This document shows positions 44,135 to 51,533 of a stretch of 64,000 bases of DNA, piece after piece. The stretch's first letter is position 1, and every line of letters begins with the position of its first letter. Below the pieces are notes generated by a model, which was given only the letters and a program-made list of their open reading frames with translations, was not told the DNA's origin and searched no databases. Origin of the DNA: Caldicellulosiruptor acetigenus. Its GTDB lineage: Bacteria > Bacillota > Thermoanaerobacteria > Caldicellulosiruptorales > Caldicellulosiruptoraceae. A program made the translations under genes and the position numbers. The stretch covers positions 2,484,001 to 2,548,000 of the forward strand of contig NZ_CP113866.1 in NCBI RefSeq assembly GCF_026914305.1, given 5' to 3'.

Positions 44135-44548
44135 TTAGTTTCCATCCATTGATACAAGTTTATCAAAGGTATACTTTTCCAGTTCGTCAGAAACTTTTTC
44201 CATTACAGAACAGAAAGCTTTATGAACAGCACAATATCCTGTGGCTTTTTTATTGCACGCCAGAGGATCATAAAGGCACCGTGTCAGTGCCAAAGTTCCT
44301 TCCACTGCTATTATTACATCTTTCATAGTAATCTCTTCCGGTTTTTTAGCTAAGGTATAGCCACCATTTTTTCCTCGCACAGATTCTATTATTCCTGCTT
44401 TTACAAGATCTCTGCTTATTTTTAACAGAAATCTTTTGGGGATCTTTTCTTCTTGGGCAATTGTATCAGCCTCTACTACCATCCCCCTTTTCTTTGAAAG
44501 ATGCAATACCATTCTCAAAGCATAGTCTGCTGCCTGTGTAAGTTTCAT
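44135..44548 (-). CDS. Rrf2 family transcriptional regulator
   Basis: 137 residues from ATG at 44548 (AAGGGTGA upstream); the frame is open upstream to 44665 but overlaps the preceding gene. It has the family start MKLTQAADYALRMVLHL, the winged-helix region (EKIPKRFLLKISRDLVKAGI, RGKNGGYTLAKKPEEI) and three to four cysteines (TRCLYDPLAC, GYCAVHKAFC) in the position where IscR/NsrR/RsrR hold an iron-sulfur cluster. It probably senses redox state or CO/NO and controls itself and cooS through matching operators. Confidence 0.9.
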   Translation of the reverse strand: MKLTQAADYALRMVLHLSKKRGMVVEADTIAQEEKIPKRFLLKISRDLVKAGIIESVRGKNGGYTLAKKPEEITMKDVIIAVEGTLALTRCLYDPLACNKKATGYCAVHKAFCSVMEKVSDELEKYTFDKLVSMDGN

Positions 44549-44568
44549 ATACTCACCCTTGTTTTTAA

Positions 44569-44626
44569 AGTATACTATTTTGGTACACTTATTTATTATA
44601 TTAAACGTTCTCCTTCGAAATGTCAA
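44569..44626 (-). promoter_or_regulatory. rrf2 promoter with autoregulatory operator
   Basis: Minus strand promoter TTGACA (44621-44626), 17 bases, TAATAT (44598-44603). AGTATAC-N7-GTACACT (44569-44589) lies at the predicted transcript start and matches the cooS box at 17 of 19 core positions. Autorepression by Rrf2 is inferred. Confidence 0.7.
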
Positions 44627-44642
44627 TATTTTTAAAAAAATT

Positions 44643-46262
44643 TTATCCTCTTTTTTCAAACCCAATCAAAGCTGCACCCAGCGCACCTGTTATTTGAGGT
44701 TCAAAAGGAGTAAAAAGTTTTAGCCCCAATCTTTTTTCAAGTTCTGAAAAAATGCCTTTGTTTTTTGCAACACCACCTGTGAAAATAAAGTCTTCTTCAG
44801 CCTTTACTCTATTTACAAGTGAAATTATCTTAGTTGCAACAGCTTTATTTATAGCTCTTATTATATCTTCTCTTCTTTTCCCTTGAGCTACCAGGCTTAT
44901 AACCTCTGACTCTGCAAACACTGTGCACATGCTTGAAATTGTCAGATCCTCTTTTCCTTCTTGCCATTTTGAAAACTCTTCAACTTGAACCTCTAAAACC
45001 CTTGCCATATATTCTATAAACCTTCCTGTACCAGCTGAGCACTTGTCATTCATGACAAAGTCAACCACATTGCCGTTTTGGTCTATTTTTATAACTTTAC
45101 TGTCCTGCCCACCTACGTCAATTATGGTCCTTGCAGATGGAAAAAGAAAATGTATCCCTTTTGCATGACAGGTAATCTCTGTAACTTGAAGGTTGGCAAA
45201 TGGTATGCTAATTCTGCCATAACCGGTTGAGACAATAAAACCAATATCTTCTATTTTCAAACCAGCAAGTTCACAAGCCTTTTCAAGGGAAGACTTGGCA
45301 CTTTTTATAACATCAAATCCTGTTTTTGTGACAAAATAGCTTAAGATGTTTTTGTTGTCATCAATAATCACAACTTTTGTGGAGGTTGACCCACTGTCAA
45401 TGCCGGCAAAATATTTTTTTCGGCCTTGTTTTTCCATAGATTTTATTTGAGGCTTTTCTATTCTTTCTATAAATGCCTCAATGCGTGTTACAATCTGCTG
45501 AGAAAGTTCTTGAGCATAATCCACTTCAATTTTTAAAATGTTTTGCCTATCTTTTATCTTTGCATATTCAAATGAGTAAAAATCACAAAATTTTATTGTG
45601 TCATAAATGATTCCTTTGTAATGATTCTTGTTTAATAAATCCCTCTTCATATTCATTCTCATACATGGCAGAAGGCTTAAAAGAATTCTTGCATAGTCCT
45701 CAATACTCCCATCAAACTTATTATCTTGCAAACAAGTCCTCAGTCCTGAACAAGTGAGATTCAACACCCTCCCTTTTGACAGTTCAGTAGCTACCTTCAC
45801 AATATCTTCTCTTGCATGTGCTCCTAAAATTGCTATTTCACATTCTTCACTTTTGTAATTGTTAGTAAGCTTTCTTACTTCTCTTTCGAATATCTCCCTG
45901 TCAAATTCTTTTTTCAGATAATGCGAAAGCTTCTCTTTAAACCTTTTTAGCTCAAATGAGAAATATTCAATTGACTGAGGCAAATCCATCCGCGGAACGT
46001 CAATAATATCTATAAATTCCATTTTATCTTTTAAAACGTCATAAACTCTTTTCATGCTATCACAGCAAGCTGTCAGAACAATTCTTTTTATATCATTTTG
46101 TAATATGTACTCCAAAACTGCCTTGCTAAAACTGCAAAGATTTGTGTGTAAAAACCTTTCCGCATTTTCAACCGAAGCTACTTTCGGCTCTAACTTATAA
46201 GCTTCTTCACCAAAAGCTTTAATCAGCTCAACGGGAGTGTATTTGCAGACATAGGCTATCAT
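44643..46262 (-). CDS. HgdB-like domain fused to 2-hydroxyacyl-CoA dehydratase-type activase
   Basis: 539 residues. Residues 1-270 resemble a HgdB/BcrBC-type cluster-binding domain (VCKYTPVELIKAFGEEAYKL). Residues 280-539 are an ASKHA ATPase of the activator (HgdC/archerase) type: GIDSGSTSTKVV, DVGGQDSKVI, and the two cysteines that share a [4Fe-4S] cluster (KCSAGTGRF and SSMCTVFAESE). The activase uses ATP to inject a low-potential electron into its partner. It follows the HgdB-like gene by 15 bases. The closest described analog I know is the reductase of the double-cubane cluster protein. Confidence 0.85.
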   Translation of the reverse strand: MIAYVCKYTPVELIKAFGEEAYKLEPKVASVENAERFLHTNLCSFSKAVLEYILQNDIKRIVLTACCDSMKRVYDVLKDKMEFIDIIDVPRMDLPQSIEYFSFELKRFKEKLSHYLKKEFDREIFEREVRKLTNNYKSEECEIAILGAHAREDIVKVATELSKGRVLNLTCSGLRTCLQDNKFDGSIEDYARILLSLLPCMRMNMKRDLLNKNHYKGIIYDTIKFCDFYSFEYAKIKDRQNILKIEVDYAQELSQQIVTRIEAFIERIEKPQIKSMEKQGRKKYFAGIDSGSTSTKVVIIDDNKNILSYFVTKTGFDVIKSAKSSLEKACELAGLKIEDIGFIVSTGYGRISIPFANLQVTEITCHAKGIHFLFPSARTIIDVGGQDSKVIKIDQNGNVVDFVMNDKCSAGTGRFIEYMARVLEVQVEEFSKWQEGKEDLTISSMCTVFAESEVISLVAQGKRREDIIRAINKAVATKIISLVNRVKAEEDFIFTGGVAKNKGIFSELEKRLGLKLFTPFEPQITGALGAALIGFEKRG

Positions 46263-46277
46263 TCAGCTCCACTCTCC

Positions 46278-47528
46278 TCATTTGACTCTCTCTAAAAATG
46301 CTTCAAGCCGAGTTCTTATCTGTCCCTTGCTATTGTTCTTCTTGTTAACGCAATCTACATCTATAGAGGTAAATGGAATACCAAGAGTTTCAATGTTCGA
46401 TTTTAAAAGCATTGAGCATCCTATAGACTGTTTGCATCCCATCTGGCATATCTGCAAAACTCCATCTGGCTTTAAAACTTCTATTAAAGTTTTGATGTGC
46501 TCAAATCTTCTTTTAAAATCACCATTATATGGATTTTTCAAAAGTTTTTCGCAAATTGCTTCTATTGGGTCTTGTTCGTTTATTTCCTCTAAAAAGTCGA
46601 AATTCAGGTCCATCCCAAGGACATTTATTTTGTTGCTGAAATTGAAATACTCTTTAAAATTTTCTTCAAATATAGGAAGTGTGTGTATAAAGAAAATACT
46701 TTTACCGTCTCTTTCTTCTGAGTTTTTCAGGTCATCAACAAACATCTGATAAAACCTCAAAGCCTGGTCAGTGCCACAGAACACATGCGAAGGATAGAGC
46801 ATAAACATCTCAAATGTAAGTGTGGTTTTAATGTTTTTTGTTGCCCTCAGTTTCAGGCTTTCTTTTATAAGTTTTTTTGTTACATTTTCTTTTTTTATAA
46901 TCTTAGCTAAATAGTCAAGATTAAGTTTTCGACCTGTCAGCTTTTCTATGGACTTTATCATACTGCTCAGCTGTGCTTTTAAATACTGCCTTGCCTCTTT
47001 GGAATCTTCAGATGGAACATCTAAAAAGAAAAATGGCAGTTTTAAAGTCTCAGACAAAAATCTAAATGTATTTAGGTTGGCATCACAGATACTTGAAGTT
47101 GCAACCAAAAATTTTGGCTTTTTTAAAAGATTTGAAATTGCAGCACCTAAAAAAGCTTTGTGAAAAGTACAAAAGCTTTCGCTTATTCCCTGGCTTTCTA
47201 CTCTCAAGATGAGCTCGTCTTCCACATCAAGTCCTGATAAAAACGCAGAAATTGCTTCAACAAAGATGGGATTAAAGCCAAAAGCAAGTAAAATTTCACT
47301 TGGAGCAAATAGATTTACCCATACACTACTTTTGCTTGCAATTCCTTTGTAAGTCCAATCAAAGACCACTTCATGCAGATATTGAAATGACCTTGGAAGT
47401 CTTTTGTCTGGAAAATACTTAACATAGTTTTTCCCAATCAATATCCCACTTTTTAAAAGCCAATATCCGTTTTTGTTGTTTTGAATCAAGCTATTTAATA
47501 GCCTGCTATAAAGCATCATGTAACTCAT
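46278..47528 (-). CDS. HgdB-like iron-sulfur protein (possible double-cubane cluster protein)
   Basis: About 416 residues of the 2-hydroxyacyl-CoA dehydratase subunit D (HgdB) superfamily. Cysteines in FCTFHKAFLG, SSICDANLN, VFCGTDQA and QICQMGCKQSIGC are placed as in cluster-binding members. No acyl-CoA substrate enzymes or second (alpha) subunit lie nearby, and it is followed by its own activase fusion, as for double-cubane cluster proteins that reduce small molecules. ATG at 47528 is a plausible start (the frame opens at 47549). Substrate unknown. Confidence 0.8.
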   Translation of the reverse strand: MSYMMLYSRLLNSLIQNNKNGYWLLKSGILIGKNYVKYFPDKRLPRSFQYLHEVVFDWTYKGIASKSSVWVNLFAPSEILLAFGFNPIFVEAISAFLSGLDVEDELILRVESQGISESFCTFHKAFLGAAISNLLKKPKFLVATSSICDANLNTFRFLSETLKLPFFFLDVPSEDSKEARQYLKAQLSSMIKSIEKLTGRKLNLDYLAKIIKKENVTKKLIKESLKLRATKNIKTTLTFEMFMLYPSHVFCGTDQALRFYQMFVDDLKNSEERDGKSIFFIHTLPIFEENFKEYFNFSNKINVLGMDLNFDFLEEINEQDPIEAICEKLLKNPYNGDFKRRFEHIKTLIEVLKPDGVLQICQMGCKQSIGCSMLLKSNIETLGIPFTSIDVDCVNKKNNSKGQIRTRLEAFLERVK

Positions 47529-47563
47529 CTTTATCATCCACACATACAAAAGGTTTTATATTC

Positions 47564-47592
47564 TTTATAATTCTATTAGGTTTTTAAGTCAA
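47564..47592 (-). promoter_or_regulatory. Promoter of the HgdB-like/activase genes
   Basis: Minus strand TTGACT (47587-47592), 17 bases, TATAAA (47564-47569), predicting a start near 47557. No Rrf2-type box is visible here. Confidence 0.6.
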
Positions 47593-47679
47593 GCACATTT
47601 ACAGTGCTTTTACTACTCATAAATATGCAGAGTTTTAGAATTTAATTGCATAAATTATCATTTTGACTAAAAGTCATAT

Positions 47680-47908
47680 CCGTCGACCTCAGGTGCAAAT
47701 TTTTAAGAAGCTTATTTGTATTCGATTTCAAGTTTGCAGGATGTGGGTTTGAATGTATTTCTGGCAGCAACTGGATAGACGAAAAGGCTTGAAAGGCTTT
47801 TCCTATTTGATGTAGCTGGGTTTGTGTTGATATTGAGGTGATGTATTAATATAAAAACATTGACAGTGGTGCATAAAGTTGATATAATAAAATCAAGCTT
47901 TTCAACCT
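47680..47908 (+). promoter_or_regulatory. CRISPR leader with consensus promoter
   Basis: The segment upstream of the first repeat contains a CCGTCGACCTCAGGTGCAAA element of the kind found in leaders of clostridial type I arrays. It ends with a perfect sigma-70/sigma-A promoter: TTGACA (47860-47865), 17 bases, TATAAT (47883-47888). The transcript would begin about 14 bases before the first repeat. The rest of 47593-47680 holds nothing I recognise. Confidence 0.7.
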
Positions 47909-48409
47909 GTTTGTAGCCTCCCCTTTGGGGATTGAAACACCTCCTCGTTTATCAGAATTTCACCCATAAGCTCAGTTTGTAGCCTCCCCTTTGGGGATTG
48001 AAACGTGCCAGGAATAATATAAGCTGGGTCTTTACAAATCATGTTTGTAGCCTCCCCTTTGGGGATTGAAACGTGCCAGGAATAATATAAGCTGGGTCTT
48101 TACAAATCATGTTTGTAGCCTCCCCTTTGGGGATTGAAACTAAATATCATCCCCTTTGATGATGTATATGAAGCCTTGGTTTGTAGCCTCCCCTTTGGGG
48201 ATTGAAACAATTTGTTGGTACAAGGGGAGTGCCACCTAACCTTGAGTTTGTAGCCTCCCCTTTGGGAATTGAAACAAATAAAAACCCTTGGTATTTTATT
48301 AATTTTATAATGTTTGTAGCCTCCCCTTTGGGGATTGAAACATATGAATGCTTGTCATTGTCCTGCACCTTCTTTTGTAGTTTGTAGCCTCCCCTTTGGG
48401 GATTGAGGG
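47909..48409 (+). CRISPR. CRISPR array, eight 30-base repeats and seven spacers
   Basis: Repeats start at 47909, 47975, 48043, 48111, 48179, 48246, 48312 and 48380. Each begins GTTTGTAG, has a CCCCTTTGGGG hairpin centre and ends ATTGAAAC. The sixth has one change (GGGAATT) and the eighth has a decayed 3' end. Spacers are 36, 38, 38, 38, 37, 36 and 38 bases. Spacers 2 (48005-48042) and 3 (48073-48110) are identical. The ATTGAAAC handle and the leader set the orientation as plus. The repeat style is that of type I-B/III systems. No cas gene lies in the window. Confidence 0.97.
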
Positions 48410-48520
48410 CGGGGTGTGGAGTTTGTAGCCTCCCCCGTCGGGGATTGAGGAAGGAAGAAAAGAATCTCTCCTTTGGGGATGGTGAAAAAAAGGAATTTGT
48501 AGCCTCTCTGCTTGGAACAG
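48410..48520 (+). repeat. Decayed CRISPR repeats at the leader-distal end
   Basis: After an 11-base gap a ninth repeat-like unit (48421-48450) keeps the GTTTGTAG start and a CCCC/GGGG stem around an altered loop (CGTC), but ends TTGAGG. Two weaker fragments follow (CTCCTTTGGGGAT near 48468-48480 and TTTGTAGCCTCT near 48497-48508). These look like old, no longer maintained repeats. 48521-48563 shows nothing else. Confidence 0.8.
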
Positions 48521-48563
48521 AAAGCAAAGGGGTGTTGTGGTCTTTTTAAACAGTGATTAAAAG

Positions 48564-48593
48564 TTGAAAATCTATTGAAAAGCGGAATGTAAT
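48564..48593 (+). promoter_or_regulatory. Predicted queE promoter
   Basis: TTGAAA (48564-48569), 18 bases, TGTAAT (48588-48593). This gives a leader of about 105 bases before queE, long enough for a regulatory structure. Confidence 0.45.
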
Positions 48594-48706
48594 TAAAAAT
48601 AGAAACAAAGTAAATATATGGTAGGGCGAAAAGGTTGACGCACGTCCTAAGGTTTTTTATAAAATTAAGATATATTTGATTTTTCGCAAGAGGGTGAAGA
48701 TATCAA

Positions 48707-49384
48707 TTGTTGGTCCAAAACGCTAAAAGCGAAAATCCTATTAAATTTAATGTAGTAGAGAAATTTGTAAGCATCGAAGGGGAAGGTATCAGAAGCGGAT
48801 ATCCTGCTGTGTTTGTGCGGTTTGCAGGATGCAACCTTAGCTGTTCTTGGTGCGACACAAAGTATGCAACTGAAAATCCAAAATATGAGCAAATTGATAT
48901 TGATACTCTTTTGAGCTTTATAGCTTCAACCGGCATCAAAAGAGTTACTCTCACAGGTGGAGAGCCTCTTATTCAACCGTACATCTACATATTGATTGAC
49001 AGGCTCATTTACGAAGGATTTGAGGTCAACATTGAAACAAATGGGTCCGTCAGCATAAAGCATGTACCGAGAGATGCCATAATCACCATGGACTACAAGT
49101 GCCCATCAAGCGGTATGGAAGACAGGATGATTGTCGACAACATCAACTTTCTTGGTCAAAAAGATGTGCTCAAGTTTGTCGTTGGCACATATGAAGATTT
49201 AAAAAGTGCAGAAAGAATAATAAAGACATTCAAACCAAGGTGCAACATCTTTTTCAGTCCAGTTTTTGGCAAAATAGAACCAAGGGAGATTGTAAAGTTT
49301 TTGCTTGAAAATGAGCTTTTTGACGCAAGGCTTCAGCTTCAGCTTCACAAGATAATCTGGTCACCAGATGCAAGAGGGGTGTGA
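48707..49384 (+). CDS. queE: 7-carboxy-7-deazaguanine synthase
   Basis: A 225-residue radical-SAM enzyme. The cluster motif is FAGCNLSCSWCDTKY, preceded by EGEGIRSGYPAVFVR, and TLTGGEPLIQ is the SAM-binding region. It converts 6-carboxytetrahydropterin to 7-carboxy-7-deazaguanine in the queuosine pathway. The start is TTG at 48707 with AGGGTGA upstream. queC lies 2.1 kb downstream on the same strand; queD and folE are not in the window. Confidence 0.93.
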   Translation: MLVQNAKSENPIKFNVVEKFVSIEGEGIRSGYPAVFVRFAGCNLSCSWCDTKYATENPKYEQIDIDTLLSFIASTGIKRVTLTGGEPLIQPYIYILIDRLIYEGFEVNIETNGSVSIKHVPRDAIITMDYKCPSSGMEDRMIVDNINFLGQKDVLKFVVGTYEDLKSAERIIKTFKPRCNIFFSPVFGKIEPREIVKFLLENELFDARLQLQLHKIIWSPDARGV

Positions 49385-49390
49385 AAAATC

Positions 49391-49450
49391 AAAGGGTTGC
49401 CAAGAAGTTTTTATCCGCTTTGGAATTCATCGGTTTTGGCAACCCTTTTA
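49391..49450. terminator. Bidirectional terminator between queE and the TtuA-like gene
   Basis: AAAGGGTTGCCAA and TTGGCAACCCTTTT pair around a 32-base loop, with T-rich tails on both sides. Confidence 0.75.
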
Positions 49451-50371
49451 GTTTTCTGTATTTTGGTTTGACAGCTTTACAAATCTGCAAAACGAACACA
49501 CCTCTGTTGTTGTGACCTGGCCGCAGATGCTACACTCTCTCAGTTCAAGCTTCTCTTGAGCATCCTGAAAATGCCTTCTTCCCTTTTCAAGAAAGCTTGT
49601 TATAAAGCGCTGTTTTGTCCCCGGGCTTTCCTCTTCAAGCCTGTTTAAAACCTCTTTGTACAGGATTGACCGTGCACCAACAGCATGCGGACATTCATCG
49701 TGCAAAAATTCTATCTTGTTTATAAGAACATAAAACAGGTTTTCACGCTCTGTGAGAGTATAAAGCGGCTTTACTTTTTTTACAAGCTTTGGATGGGTGG
49801 ACTCCAGCACAGGTGACTGTCTTGCCAGATACCCTTCTTCCCATGAAAGAACGTTGCCCAAGAGTGTTGCTGCCTCATCGTCCAAGTTGTGCCCTGTTGC
49901 AACTGCAGAAAACCCACCGTCATATGCTACCTTGTTAAATAGATATCTTTTTATAGACCCGCAAACAGAACATGTGCTTCTTTTTAAAAGCTTTGAAAGT
50001 TTGTATATGTCAAGCCCGTATTCTTTTTTAATATCCTTTACAATAAGCTCAAGACCGTTTTTTTGCGCAAAGCTTTCCACAACCTGCTGTGATTTGTCAG
50101 AATACTGGCCAATTCCAAGGTTTATATACATCCCTGTGACATTGTACCCTTCGCTTGCCAATATGTGCCACAGCGCCATGCTGTCTTTCCCGCCGGAGAT
50201 TACCACCAAAACCTTGTCCTTTTTGTCAAACATCCTGTGTCTTTTTATGTTTTTCTTGACCTGATTTTTGTAGTAATACAAGAAACATTCATGGCAGAAA
50301 GCTGCGTTGTGTCTTTTGAGATGAATGACACCCTTTTTCTTGCATCTTACACACTTCAACTTACTTTCCAT
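49448..50371 (-). CDS. ttuA: TtuA/TtcA family tRNA 2-thiolation enzyme
   Basis: 307 residues: an N-terminal zinc finger (CVRCKKKGVIHLKRHNAAFC), the PP-loop ATP motif (ISGGKDSMAL), a CSVCGSIKR segment with the catalytic cysteine pair region, ATGHNLDDEA, and a C-terminal zinc finger (CSICGQVTTTEVCSFC). Two zinc fingers around a PP-loop core are the mark of TtuA, which makes 2-thio-ribothymidine at position 54 of tRNA in thermophiles. It is 13 bases downstream of a ubiquitin-like sulfur-carrier gene, its expected partner. Confidence 0.88.
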   Translation of the reverse strand: MESKLKCVRCKKKGVIHLKRHNAAFCHECFLYYYKNQVKKNIKRHRMFDKKDKVLVVISGGKDSMALWHILASEGYNVTGMYINLGIGQYSDKSQQVVESFAQKNGLELIVKDIKKEYGLDIYKLSKLLKRSTCSVCGSIKRYLFNKVAYDGGFSAVATGHNLDDEAATLLGNVLSWEEGYLARQSPVLESTHPKLVKKVKPLYTLTERENLFYVLINKIEFLHDECPHAVGARSILYKEVLNRLEEESPGTKQRFITSFLEKGRRHFQDAQEKLELRECSICGQVTTTEVCSFCRFVKLSNQNTEN

Positions 50372-50384
50372 CCCCTTTCGCTAT

Positions 50385-50579
50385 TTAGCCGCCAGAGACA
50401 GCAGAAATTATCTCAATGGTGTCGTTATCGCTAAGGACATCGTCTGGCGCAACTATCTCACCATTTTTAATAAAAACATTTGCCTCTAAGCTTATCCCAA
50501 GCTCTTTTGCAAGGCTTAAAGCACTCTTTGGCCCCTTGACTTCAATCTCTTTGTTTTTGCCTACAAATATCACCTTCAC
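50385..50579 (-). CDS. ThiS/MoaD-like sulfur carrier, probable TtuB
   Basis: A 64-residue beta-grasp protein with the C-terminal di-glycine (ISAVSGG) that becomes a thiocarboxylate, and the typical middle AKELGISLEANVFIKNGEIV. It would deliver sulfur to the TtuA-like enzyme encoded directly downstream. Alone it could be ThiS or MoaD, but no thiamine or molybdopterin genes are near. The activating E1-like enzyme is not in the window. Confidence 0.85.
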   Translation of the reverse strand: MKVIFVGKNKEIEVKGPKSALSLAKELGISLEANVFIKNGEIVAPDDVLSDNDTIEIISAVSGG

Positions 50580-50715
50580 TGACGCTTCTGCCTCCTTTCA
50601 AAGACTTAAAACCTTTTAGGTTTTGCAAAAACAATTATATCACAAATGTTTAAAAATTAAATCTGAAATGATAAAATATAATGAGACTCTTTTTGATGGA
50701 GCTGAAAGCTTTAAA

Positions 50716-51117
50716 ATGTTTTTCATAGGAATATTCGGGATTGAAGAAAAAGCAAAGGCTATACGGCAAATAGAAGTCAGCATGTGCCCTTTTTGCACCA
50801 AAAGAGGCACACATACGTTGTTTAAAGTGTACAGCTACTTTCATTTCTTTTTTATACCCATTTTCAGATGGAATGTGCGATACTTTTTGCAAACAAGCTG
50901 CTGCAATCGGGTTTATCTTATAACAAATGCCCAGCTTGCCCGCGACTTGGAAAGAGGAGAGAATATACCAATAACCCTGGCAGATGTTGAGCTTTTCAGA
51001 AGATTTGAGCAGGACTTTGGATATGAAGATGGACGGTCAGATTTTTGCCCGAACTGTCAGCGAAGGGTTTCTAAAACCTTTTTGTACTGTCCGTATTGCG
51101 GCAGCAAGCTTGAATAA
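50716..51117 (+). CDS. Zinc-ribbon protein of unknown function
   Basis: About 133 residues from ATG at 50716. It has an N-terminal C-x2-C pair (CPFCTKRG), a paired cysteine (TSCCNRVY) and a C-terminal zinc ribbon (CPNCQRRV ... CPYCGSKLE). The middle hydrophobic stretch (YSYFHFFFIPIFRWNVRYF) is characteristic of zinc-ribbon membrane-associated proteins of the YIEEFGIGxxEK family. The frame opens at 50623, but the promoter-like TATAAT at 50677 favours the later start. It may be cotranscribed with the RidA gene. Confidence 0.7.
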   Translation: MFFIGIFGIEEKAKAIRQIEVSMCPFCTKRGTHTLFKVYSYFHFFFIPIFRWNVRYFLQTSCCNRVYLITNAQLARDLERGENIPITLADVELFRRFEQDFGYEDGRSDFCPNCQRRVSKTFLYCPYCGSKLE

Positions 51118-51142
51118 ATTTTTCAAGGAGAGTGATTTTAAA

Positions 51143-51520
51143 ATGAAAAAATGTATTGTTTCAAATGATGCTCCAAAACCAGTTGGTCCGTATTCGCATG
51201 CTGTGCAGGTTGGAAATTTTCTTTTTGTCTCAGGCCAGCTTGCCATAAACCCAATGTCTGGGAAAATAGAAGGTGACGATATAAAAGCTCAAACACAGCT
51301 TGTCTTCAAGAACATTGAAGCTATTTTGAAAGAAGCTGGATTTTCTTTTGAAGATGTTGTAAAAGTAAATGTATATTTGTCCTCACTTGAGGATTTTGCA
51401 AAGTTTAACGAAGTTTACTCCACAATCTTTACGCAGAATTACCCTGCAAGAACCACGGTTGAGGCAAAGCTTCTGCCAGGTGCGTTGGTTGAAGTTGACG
51501 TTATAGCAGCAAAGGAGTGA
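51143..51520 (+). CDS. ridA: RidA family enamine/imine deaminase
   Basis: 125 residues from ATG at 51143 (AAGGAGAG upstream): IVSNDAPKPVGPYSHAVQVG, FVSGQLAINP and the active-site arginine in PARTTVEAKLLPGALVEVDVIA. It hydrolyses reactive enamines formed by PLP enzymes such as threonine dehydratase. The open frame begins earlier inside the zinc-ribbon gene, but those residues are not part of the family. queC follows by 13 bases. Confidence 0.93.
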   Translation: MKKCIVSNDAPKPVGPYSHAVQVGNFLFVSGQLAINPMSGKIEGDDIKAQTQLVFKNIEAILKEAGFSFEDVVKVNVYLSSLEDFAKFNEVYSTIFTQNYPARTTVEAKLLPGALVEVDVIAAKE

Positions 51521-51533
51521 AAAGCTTGAAAAA

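Noticed and set aside
46278-47528. 2-hydroxyglutaryl-CoA dehydratase of glutamate fermentation
   Set aside because: No HgdA subunit, CoA-transferase or hydroxyglutarate dehydrogenase is nearby, and the activase is fused to another HgdB-like domain.
48147-48527. 126-codon open frame on the minus strand across the CRISPR array
   Set aside because: Its repetitive peptide (NPQRGGYK units) is the translation of the CRISPR repeats; no ribosome site.
48594-48706. preQ1 riboswitch before queE
   Set aside because: The class I core (hairpin with A-rich tail pairing into its loop) could not be found; only an uncharacterised pairing was seen.
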